Source: Allomuricauda sp. F6463D (lineage in GTDB: Bacteria > Bacteroidota > Bacteroidia > Flavobacteriales > Flavobacteriaceae). From it: a DNA stretch of 64,000 nucleotides. Within the stretch, counting starts at the first letter, position 1. Each line of letters starts with the position of its first letter. The stretch is from contig NZ_JALKAN010000005.1 of NCBI RefSeq assembly GCF_023015965.1, positions 5,165 through 69,164 of the forward strand, read 5' to 3'. A program made the translations under genes and the position numbers. The notes beneath the pieces were generated by a model that saw only the letters and a list, made by a program, of their open reading frames with translations, made no database searches and was not told the DNA's origin. This document shows positions 54,534 through 62,559 of this stretch, one piece after another.

Positions 54534-57200
54534 TTGGTTTTTATTTCAAAATACTTTCGTCATCTGCTTTTTTTTAGTGAAGTTAACCGTACCGAACCAT
54601 ACTTAAAAAGGCTTGTGAACCAGATTGAAGAGGATTTAGATTATCTTAAAAAACAGTTCCCCAACGGAACGGTTTCCTTATACGAAAAGGGACATATTAT
54701 TTGCAACATTCATAGCAAGGTGAACACATTTAGATGGTTGCTCAAAGGCTCTTTTGATTACTACACCACCTCGGTAGATCCCGACGAAGAAGTGCCTGTG
54801 TGTCAAATTTCCAAACCCTTGAGCACCTTGGGACTTAATGGATTGAACGAGCGTAAAAGGTATACCTACAAAATTACGGTTGCATCGGAACAGGCCACTT
54901 TTTATGAAGTTCCTATAGACCAAATGATCGACCATCTTGAAAACGAAAAGGACAACTTGACCATATGCAAAGTGGGGCGATCGCTTTACCATCAGTTGAG
55001 ACAAGCACTTTTACGACAGACTGATTTATTACAGGCTGCCCGCCATCGACCTTTACAAAAAGACCGTGAATTTTTTATAGGACCCAATACAGAACAAGCC
55101 GAAGTGGTCTCATTGATGCGCCGTTCTCCTTTCTTGGATTATTTTGACGATCAACAGCTATCCCAAATAGCTACCATTGCAGAGCGGCGCGAATACGAAC
55201 CCGACGAAGTGCTCTACATACAGGACAGGCTTACCAATGGCCTTTTTATCCTTATCAACGGTGAGGTAGCCATTAAACGATTGGAAGGTAATATTGAAAT
55301 TCGTCAACGCTCCATCAACAATCCAGGGTTTATTTTTGGTTGGTCCTGTTCAATGGGTGAAAAAGACATTTGCTCTGCGGTCACTACACAAAAAACCTCC
55401 ATATATTTTATCCATCAAAAAGACCTGTTGCAACTTTTGGACAAATGTTCGGTATTTGAACAAAACTTTTTCATGCGCCTGTTATGGCTGATGAGCAATC
55501 AAATCAATGCAGCCTTCGCTCGATACTTGGGCCTACTGGGAAAACATAATTTACAGGCGGTTCACCAACTGATCGAGAACAATAAATCAAGATTGGCACT
55601 ATCCTCTCCCTTTCATCAGGTCCAACATTTATTATCAAATACCAACACAAAACAATTAGGGTATGATGCCCTATCCAGGTTAATCGGAAGTGGCTCGCAT
55701 TTAGAGCGCCATATCGCTTCCTTAAGCTTGGAACTTCTGCAAGAGGATATGCAAGAGCTGAAATTTATAAAAGGGCTTCAGGACATCTACGAGACCGTTG
55801 CAGAACAAAAAAACAAATCGGAATCCGATGTCAGAAAGGCATGTGCATCGGCCACAAAGAAAGCTTTTGAAAACGTGCAACATCATATTGAAGGTATGGA
55901 TAAACTGCCAGAGAAAGGTGGCTGTATCTTTATTTACAATCACCTCTCCAACCACCCTTTTTATACCCTAAACAACAAGTTTCAGATAACGTTGGATTCA
56001 CATTATATCAGTGCGGGCATTTTGGACAATAAGTACAGTGACCCCGGTATACGAACGGTAAGAATTGGTCGCGGGCAGGAATATGGCCATCAAAACTATT
56101 ATAATAGCCTGGGACATATAAATGTGTACACCAAGGAATCTGAGGAGGTGGATAAAACAAGTAAAAAAGTAACACGCAGTATTTTTTATAGAACCGCTGC
56201 CGACTACTTGCAAAAGGGGCATAATTTGGTAATCAGCCCAGAGGGCACTTCTTATTCCACAGAAGAATCCCCAGGTCCATTTAAAATGGGCGTTTTTAAA
56301 CTGGCCCATTCCTTAGCCCCTGAACCCTATATAGTCCCCATAGTATTGGTCAATTTTGACCGACGTATTTCGGAAGGTTTTTTTTATTGCAAAATCCATA
56401 CACCTTTTAAATTGAGTGAAAAAATGTCCGAGTATGGAACCAAAGATTTGTACGATTTTGTAAAACAGTATCAAAAAACATATGCAAGATATGTTGAAGA
56501 AGCTAGGCAAAGGGCCGAGGAGCTTTATATGAAGCCTGCCACAACAGTACTGGAAGAGCCTCCAGAAATTTGGCGCAACGAGATCAACCGCCTTAAGAGG
56601 AGAATCATAAAATTGGAAGACCAGAACGATCTCATTATTTTCTACGGTAGTTCATCGGTTCGATTGTGGGTAGGGATGAAAAAAGACCTAAGCCCGTTCA
56701 ACGTGCTCAATTTAGGGTTCGGGGGATCAACCTACGCATGGTGCATCCATTATTTTGACGAAATCTTTAAAGAGGCCAAACCCGCTAAAATTGTGCTCTA
56801 TGCAGGAGAAAATGATTTGGCTCAAGGAAAATCTCCCCAAGAGGTTTTGAACGATTGTAATAGATTGGTACAGCTGATCTTTAAGAAATACCCTAAGGTG
56901 GAATTGGCCTTCATAAGCTTAAAACCCAGTTTGGAGCGTGAAGAAATGATACCTCAAATCATTGAGACCAACCTTCTAATGTCCAAATATGTGATTGGCG
57001 AACTCAACGCACAATTCATCAACGTTTTTGGCCAAATGATCACTGCGGACAACCGCCCAAAACCAGAACTATACATGTCCGATGGGCTTCACTTGAACAA
57101 AAAAGGATATGTAATATGGAGCGACGTCATAAAAACAGCCTTACTATCGGCGGAAAACCCCTTGGAAAAGGAAAATATTAATTTATTAGAGGAATCTTAA
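54534..57200 (+). CDS. cNMP-binding / acyltransferase / SGNH-hydrolase fusion protein
   Basis: An 888-residue chain with four recognisable parts. Two cyclic-nucleotide-binding-like domains come first (about 35-140 and 185-310, the second with GLFILINGEVAIKRLEG). A PlsC-like acyltransferase follows (about 455-640), with IYNHLSNHPFY near 468 and SPEGTSYS near 567. The C-terminus is an SGNH/GDSL hydrolase (about 700-870): GSSS (block I), NLGFGGSTY (II), YAGENDL (III) and DGLHLNKKGY (V), a complete catalytic set. The acyltransferase H-x4-D motif lacks the Asp at the usual place. The start is TTG 54534 (GTG 54615 is an alternative). A ligand-gated lipid-remodelling enzyme is a reasonable inference. 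Confidence 0.85.
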   Translation: MVFISKYFRHLLFFSEVNRTEPYLKRLVNQIEEDLDYLKKQFPNGTVSLYEKGHIICNIHSKVNTFRWLLKGSFDYYTTSVDPDEEVPVCQISKPLSTLGLNGLNERKRYTYKITVASEQATFYEVPIDQMIDHLENEKDNLTICKVGRSLYHQLRQALLRQTDLLQAARHRPLQKDREFFIGPNTEQAEVVSLMRRSPFLDYFDDQQLSQIATIAERREYEPDEVLYIQDRLTNGLFILINGEVAIKRLEGNIEIRQRSINNPGFIFGWSCSMGEKDICSAVTTQKTSIYFIHQKDLLQLLDKCSVFEQNFFMRLLWLMSNQINAAFARYLGLLGKHNLQAVHQLIENNKSRLALSSPFHQVQHLLSNTNTKQLGYDALSRLIGSGSHLERHIASLSLELLQEDMQELKFIKGLQDIYETVAEQKNKSESDVRKACASATKKAFENVQHHIEGMDKLPEKGGCIFIYNHLSNHPFYTLNNKFQITLDSHYISAGILDNKYSDPGIRTVRIGRGQEYGHQNYYNSLGHINVYTKESEEVDKTSKKVTRSIFYRTAADYLQKGHNLVISPEGTSYSTEESPGPFKMGVFKLAHSLAPEPYIVPIVLVNFDRRISEGFFYCKIHTPFKLSEKMSEYGTKDLYDFVKQYQKTYARYVEEARQRAEELYMKPATTVLEEPPEIWRNEINRLKRRIIKLEDQNDLIIFYGSSSVRLWVGMKKDLSPFNVLNLGFGGSTYAWCIHYFDEIFKEAKPAKIVLYAGENDLAQGKSPQEVLNDCNRLVQLIFKKYPKVELAFISLKPSLEREEMIPQIIETNLLMSKYVIGELNAQFINVFGQMITADNRPKPELYMSDGLHLNKKGYVIWSDVIKTALLSAENPLEKENINLLEES

Positions 57201-58498
57201 GCAGGTTCTCCAAACAAATCGTAATCCGAAGCATCTGTGATTTTAATAGTCACAAAATCCCCAATTTTCACATAGTGTTTTGTCGCATCAATAAGGACTT
57301 CGTTGTCTACATCGGGTGAATCAAATTCGGTTCGGCCCACAAAGTGGTTTCCTTCCTTTCTATCGATGATACAACGGAAAGTTTGTCCAATTTTAGTTTG
57401 ATTGAGCTCCCAAGAAATCTGTGATTGGATTTCCATAATAGCGTTCGCCCTTTCCTGTTTCACCTCTTCAGGGACATCGTCCTCCAAATTATAGGCATGC
57501 GTATTCTCCTCATGACTGTAGGTAAAGCAACCCAGACGTTCAAAACGCATTTCCTTGACCCATTGCTTCAAAGTTTCAAAATCCGCTTCCGTTTCCCCAG
57601 GGTATCCTACGATCAATGTAGTTCTTATGGCCATTTCGGGGACTGCCTCTCTAAAATCCTTCAACAACTTTGTGGTCTTGGCCTGGGTAGTACCGCGACG
57701 CATACTTTTTAGAATGGAATCTGAAATATGCTGTAACGGGATATCAATATAATTACAGATTTTGGGTTCGTTGCGCATTACTTCCAACACATCCATTGGA
57801 AAACCTGTTGGGAATGCATAGTGCAAACGGATCCACTCGATCCCTTCAACCTTGGCCAATGCTTTTAGCAATTCCGCCAAGTTTCGTTTTTTATAAAGAT
57901 CGAGCCCGTAATAGGTAAGGTCTTGGGCTATTAAAATAAGCTCTTTTACCCCGTTGGCTGCCAGTTTTTCAGCTTCGGCAACTAGCTCTTCTATAGGCGT
58001 GCTCTTATGTTTACCACGCATCAAAGGGATGGCGCAAAACGAACATGGTCTATCACAACCTTCTGCAATTTTTAGGTAAGCATAGTTCTTAGGCGTGGTC
58101 GTCAACCGTTCCCCAATCAATTCATGTTTATAATCCGCACCAAGCGCTTTTAATAAATTGGGAAGGTCGCTTGTACCAAAATAGGCATCCACATTGGGAA
58201 TTTCCTTCTCCAAATCCGGTTTGTACCGTTCACTCAAACATCCTGTCACAAAAACCTTGTCCACATCACCAGCTTCCTTGCGCTGCACATAATCCAAAAT
58301 GGTATTAACACTTTCCTCCTTTGCATTGGCAATAAATCCACAGGTATTGATCACAACAACATTGCCTTCCTCTTCATGCGCCACCTCTTTATTGTTGGCA
58401 CGCAGTTGCCCCATCAATACTTCCGAGTCATAAACATTTTTGCTACAACCCAAGGTTACCACATTTATTTTATTCTTTTTAAGCGATTTTGTGCGCAT
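57197..58498 (-). CDS. rimO: Ribosomal protein S12 methylthiotransferase RimO
   Basis: Radical SAM enzyme of 433 residues that methylthiolates Asp-88/89 of protein S12. The N-terminal UPF0004 domain holds TLGCSKNVYDSE, VINTCGFI and VTGCLSERY, the three cysteines for the second cluster. The radical SAM motif is GCDRPCSFCAIP (CxxxCxxC), with YIDIPLQHIS later; a TRAM domain ends the chain. The start at 58498 fits the family length. A TATTTTTG -7 element lies at 58518-58525. Its stop overlaps that of the convergent fusion gene in TTAA. Confidence 0.96.
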   Translation of the reverse strand: MRTKSLKKNKINVVTLGCSKNVYDSEVLMGQLRANNKEVAHEEEGNVVVINTCGFIANAKEESVNTILDYVQRKEAGDVDKVFVTGCLSERYKPDLEKEIPNVDAYFGTSDLPNLLKALGADYKHELIGERLTTTPKNYAYLKIAEGCDRPCSFCAIPLMRGKHKSTPIEELVAEAEKLAANGVKELILIAQDLTYYGLDLYKKRNLAELLKALAKVEGIEWIRLHYAFPTGFPMDVLEVMRNEPKICNYIDIPLQHISDSILKSMRRGTTQAKTTKLLKDFREAVPEMAIRTTLIVGYPGETEADFETLKQWVKEMRFERLGCFTYSHEENTHAYNLEDDVPEEVKQERANAIMEIQSQISWELNQTKIGQTFRCIIDRKEGNHFVGRTEFDSPDVDNEVLIDATKHYVKIGDFVTIKITDASDYDLFGEPA

Positions 58499-58625
58499 AG
58501 TTCCGTTTAATGGAGTGCAAAAATACAATAACACAAGGCATTACATCGAATTGACCGCATATTTTTAGTGCTTCTTCGTTAAACCAATAGTCCCTATGAA
58601 AGTCAAAAGTCTAAATTTTAGCTTT

Positions 58626-59714
58626 ATGAAGCATACTTCAATATCATTTCTAGTAGCCTCATTAATTATAATTGGTTGTAGTTCAGATGAAGTGATTACA
58701 GACCCTACTCCAGAACCAGAAGAAAGTCAATTGTATTTTCCTCCTTCAGGTTCGGCGGAATGGGAAACAGTGTCGCCTTCCGATTTATCTTGGAATGCCG
58801 ATGCGGAACAAGAGCTTAAAGATTTATTGGAAGAGAAATCCACAAAAGCGTTCATCATTTTAAAAGATGGAAAAATAGTTGTGGAATGGTATTTTGATGA
58901 ACACGACCAAAACACCAGTTGGTATTGGGCTTCTGCTGGCAAAACATTAACCGCTTTTACGGTTGGATTGGCCCAAGAAGAAGGGTTGCTGGATACCGAA
59001 GATAAATCATCCGATTATTTAGGAGAGGGATGGACCGGTTTAACTACTGAAAAGGAAAACTTGATCACCCTTTGGCACCAATTGACAATGACCAGCGGAT
59101 TAGATGATGAAGATTTAGATTGTGTTACTCCAGATTGCCTTACCTATGTGGCAGATGCCGGTACACGATGGGCATACCACAATGGTCCGTATACGCTGTT
59201 ACAAAGTGTTGTGGCCAATGCCGCGGAAATGGAATGGAAAGACTACTTCAATTCAAATTTGAGGGATAAAATAGGAATGGACGGTTTTTGGTTTTCCACA
59301 AGCGGCACCAATAATGTATATTTCAGCACAGCACGAAGCATGGCGAGGTTTGGTCTTTTGAACTTGAACAACGGCGTTTGGGACGGCGAAACTATATTAA
59401 GTGATACGGAGTACTTATCCGACATGAAGAACACTTCGCAAAACCTGAACAAATCCTATGGATATTTATGGTGGTTGAACGGTAAGGACAGTTATCGTAT
59501 GCCCAGTCTTCAAATTGAGTTTGATGGTATGATGATTCCGAATGCCCCAAGCGATTTATATGCAGGTTTGGGCAAAAACGATCAGAAACTCTACATTATA
59601 CCCAGCCAAAACCTAGTAGTGCTACGAATGGGGGTAGATGCCGGAGAAAGTTCTCTTGGACTCTCGTCCTTTGACAATCAGCTTTGGGAAAAATTAAGTA
59701 CCTATATTGATTAA
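58626..59714 (+). CDS. Serine hydrolase lipoprotein (class C beta-lactamase family)
   Basis: Lipoprotein of 362 residues; lipobox ASLIIIGCSSD (Cys near 19). The active-site motif S-x-x-K is SAGKT (about 103-106), the Tyr motif is YHN in RWAYHNGPYTLLQ, and the third motif is replaced by a Gly-rich C-terminal part. Members include esterases, D-amino acid peptidases and PBP4*-like proteins. True beta-lactamase activity is unlikely. An in-frame ATG 30 nt upstream exists. The stop codon overlaps that of the convergent amidase gene in TTAA. Confidence 0.9.
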   Translation: MKHTSISFLVASLIIIGCSSDEVITDPTPEPEESQLYFPPSGSAEWETVSPSDLSWNADAEQELKDLLEEKSTKAFIILKDGKIVVEWYFDEHDQNTSWYWASAGKTLTAFTVGLAQEEGLLDTEDKSSDYLGEGWTGLTTEKENLITLWHQLTMTSGLDDEDLDCVTPDCLTYVADAGTRWAYHNGPYTLLQSVVANAAEMEWKDYFNSNLRDKIGMDGFWFSTSGTNNVYFSTARSMARFGLLNLNNGVWDGETILSDTEYLSDMKNTSQNLNKSYGYLWWLNGKDSYRMPSLQIEFDGMMIPNAPSDLYAGLGKNDQKLYIIPSQNLVVLRMGVDAGESSLGLSSFDNQLWEKLSTYID

Positions 59715-61372
59715 TCCTTATATGCTTCCGGAATTTTTCGGGCCTTTGTCAAATCTTCAAAGGCTTTTCCAATGCGCAGCAAGTGTGCTTCGGAAAATGG
59801 TTTTCCTATAAACGTCAAATTTTCTGGTTCACCGTCAGGTTTATATCCCATTGGCACCGTCAAAGCAGGAAACTCTGCTACGGCCGCATAGCCAGCGTGA
59901 TAATTATTGATGCTCAACAAGGCATCCAGCTGCTTTTCCTCCATTATTTTGAAGAAGGCCCTTCCCGATGTTTTTAACCCTTGTTTTATTTTTTCAAATT
60001 GTTCCGCTGTGGTAGAATCGGACAAAATACCATCAAAACGGGCTTGCCCATATGGTATTCTCATCAAAGAATCCTGTTTGTTGAATGTAACCACATCTTC
60101 CACAGATTCCACTTTTACACCATCCCTATTTTTAACCTGAGATTCCAAATATGCAGATAAATCCTTTTTCATATCCAAATTCAACAAAGTGGTAAATCCT
60201 TCTAAAGTAATGTTCTCGGGTTCAAACACAACTATCTGTATCCCTGCTTCTCGCAACATTTCAACATTGGCTGCATATATGGAATCTCTCTCCATCAAAT
60301 TGGCCATCACTCCCAAACGGGTTTCCTTGAAGGGTTCAGGATTCAACCATGCTGATAAAATGCCTGGTTCGGGGTTTACCGATTTGTGATCCATCCCATC
60401 TTTACCCAACATGGCATCCAACAAAATAGCGTTGTCCGCAACACTTTTGGTCATGGGGCCGGGCGTGTCCAAAGTACTGGAAATAGGGACAACTCCTGTT
60501 CTACTCAACAAACCGATGGTCGGTTTTAGTCCTACCACGGAACTTTGGCTAGAAGGTGAAAGTATGGAGCCCGAAGTTTCGGTTCCTACGGCACCTACAG
60601 CATAATTCGCAGCTGTAGATGTACCACTACCTGCACTGGAACCACCGGTATCAAATACTTTTCTGCCATAAGGGTTCAATGTTTGACCGCCTACGGCACT
60701 TTGACCATTGGGACAAACCCCACAGATAAAATTGGCCCATTCGCTAAGGTTCACCTTTCCCAAGATCAACGCTCCTTTCGACTTTAAACGCTCCACGATA
60801 AAAGCATCATTGGTCTGGTTTTCTTTGAGGGCAATGGCTCCGGCCGTGGTCCTCATATCAGCAGTTCCGATATTGTCCTTCAATAAAATGGGCATACCAT
60901 AAATAGGGTGATGTACCTCCTTGTTTTCATCTCGTTGACGCGCTTCTTCAAGCACATTGGGATTTAATGCAATTACAGTGTTGAGCGTGGTATTGTTGGG
61001 CAATTCGTATTTATAGATTCTATGTAGATAGAACAGCACTAATTCTTCATAAGTAAACGTTCCTGCATCAATCTGGTTTTGAATGCTTGGTATATCCTGT
61101 TCCAAAACCAAAGGTTTCATCGTTTCATAACGTTCTTTGGAAAATTTTGATACCTCACCGTACAATGGAAGAAAGACCTCATTTTTATCCAAAACTTTAC
61201 TTTGGATGAATTTGTAACGCATTCTTCGGTTCTCGTGTTCTGCATTGGCAGCTACTTCGGCAGAATCATTATATGGTGTCCAAAGTACGATCTCTTTCTT
61301 GGTGTCCGTATTTTTCTGTTTACATGAAATGAATCCAATCAACAAAAAAACAATCGAGAGGTACCGATACAT
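59711..61372 (-). CDS. Amidase signature family lipoprotein
   Basis: Exported amidase of 553 residues with lipobox LLIGFISCKQ (Cys near 17). The Ser-Ser-Lys centre is seen: Lys in PILLKDNIGTADM (about 163), the glycine/serine stretch FDTGGSSAGSGTSTAANYAVGAVGTETSGSI (about 240-270) and the following PSSQSSVVGLKPT. It is related to GatA/6-aminohexanoate amidases but with a lipid anchor, so it hydrolyses amides in the periplasm or at the surface. It ends 3 nt after ftsY, probably in one transcript. Confidence 0.93.
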   Translation of the reverse strand: MYRYLSIVFLLIGFISCKQKNTDTKKEIVLWTPYNDSAEVAANAEHENRRMRYKFIQSKVLDKNEVFLPLYGEVSKFSKERYETMKPLVLEQDIPSIQNQIDAGTFTYEELVLFYLHRIYKYELPNNTTLNTVIALNPNVLEEARQRDENKEVHHPIYGMPILLKDNIGTADMRTTAGAIALKENQTNDAFIVERLKSKGALILGKVNLSEWANFICGVCPNGQSAVGGQTLNPYGRKVFDTGGSSAGSGTSTAANYAVGAVGTETSGSILSPSSQSSVVGLKPTIGLLSRTGVVPISSTLDTPGPMTKSVADNAILLDAMLGKDGMDHKSVNPEPGILSAWLNPEPFKETRLGVMANLMERDSIYAANVEMLREAGIQIVVFEPENITLEGFTTLLNLDMKKDLSAYLESQVKNRDGVKVESVEDVVTFNKQDSLMRIPYGQARFDGILSDSTTAEQFEKIKQGLKTSGRAFFKIMEEKQLDALLSINNYHAGYAAVAEFPALTVPMGYKPDGEPENLTFIGKPFSEAHLLRIGKAFEDLTKARKIPEAYKD

Positions 61373-61375
61373 AAT

Positions 61376-62332
61376 CTATAATTTAAAAAAGGAATCTACG
61401 AACTCAAACTTATTGAACACCTGAAGATCTTCGATACCCTCACCTACTCCAATATATTTGACAGGAATCTGAAATTGGTCCGAAATACCAATGACGACCC
61501 CTCCTTTGGCTGTTCCGTCCAATTTGGTCACTGCCAAGCTTGTAACTTCGGTTGCCTTGGTAAATTGTTTGGCCTGTTCAAATGCGTTTTGTCCAGTAGA
61601 GCCATCCAAAACTAAAAGTACTTCGTGCGGGGCATCGGGAACTACTTTCTGCATCACCCGTTTTACCTTGGAAAGTTCGTTCATTAAATTGACCTTGTTA
61701 TGCAGACGACCCGCGGTATCCACCAAAACCACATCGGCTCCTTCGGAGACGGCAGAACTTAAGGTATCAAAAGCAACGGAAGCTGGATCGCTCCCCATTT
61801 TTTGCTTTACAATGGGAACATCCACACGCTTTGCCCAAACTTCCAATTGATCTATTGCCGCGGCACGGAAGGTATCAGCGGCACCCAAGACCACTTTCAT
61901 CCCATTGTTCTTAAATTTATGGGCCAATTTTCCAATGGTGGTGGTTTTACCAACACCATTTACACCAACTACCATGATTACATAGGGTTTTTTGTCTTTT
62001 GGAATGGCAATCTCACTATCTTCTCCTGTTTGGGTTTCGGAAAGTAATCCGGCTATTTCTTCACGTAAAATGGTGTTAAGTTCATCCGTACCCATATATT
62101 TATCGCGCGAAACACGCGCCTCAATACGATCTATAATTTTAAGGGTAGTGTTAACGCCAACATCGGAGGTGACCAAAATTTCTTCCAGACTATCCAATAC
62201 CTCATCATCCACTTTGGACTTGCCTGCTACGGCTTTACCTAACTTACTAAAGAAACTGGTCTTGGATTTTTCCAGTCCTTTATCCAAAGTATCTTTTTTA
62301 TCCTTTGAAAATATATTTTTAAATAAGCTCAT
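61376..62332 (-). CDS. ftsY: Signal recognition particle receptor FtsY
   Basis: GTPase of 318 residues that docks the ribosome-nascent-chain-SRP complex at the membrane. The N domain is short, without the long acidic A domain of E. coli. The G domain contains VVGVNGVGKTTTIGKLA (G1), DTFRAAAIDQLEVWA, DTAGRLHNK (G3) and TKLDGTAKGG (G4). ATG 62332 (MSLFKNIFSKDKK) was chosen; an upstream ATG adds eight residues. A TATCTTTG -7 element reads toward it at 62354-62361. Confidence 0.97.
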   Translation of the reverse strand: MSLFKNIFSKDKKDTLDKGLEKSKTSFFSKLGKAVAGKSKVDDEVLDSLEEILVTSDVGVNTTLKIIDRIEARVSRDKYMGTDELNTILREEIAGLLSETQTGEDSEIAIPKDKKPYVIMVVGVNGVGKTTTIGKLAHKFKNNGMKVVLGAADTFRAAAIDQLEVWAKRVDVPIVKQKMGSDPASVAFDTLSSAVSEGADVVLVDTAGRLHNKVNLMNELSKVKRVMQKVVPDAPHEVLLVLDGSTGQNAFEQAKQFTKATEVTSLAVTKLDGTAKGGVVIGISDQFQIPVKYIGVGEGIEDLQVFNKFEFVDSFFKL

Positions 62333-62559
62333 CCTGTGTTCTTTGATAATGGTCAAAGATAGGAAAGTAAGGGCAGTTATTTTATCCTAATTACACCTAT
62401 CAAACAAGTATCCCCTAAATCTGGATTTAATTAGCAAAAAAAAACGCAAACCTCAATTAATCAGAATTTTACCCATTCAATATACCGCTACACAACAATT
62501 ATTAGAGTTCTATGATCCACTTGGTTATTTTTACCTTGGATTAGCTGTCTTAAAATTTT

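Noticed and set aside
58626-59714. A beta-lactamase resistance gene
   Set aside because: The protein has the SxxK and Y-x-N folds of the superfamily but is a lipoprotein of the broad serine hydrolase type, and the third beta-lactamase motif is not evident.
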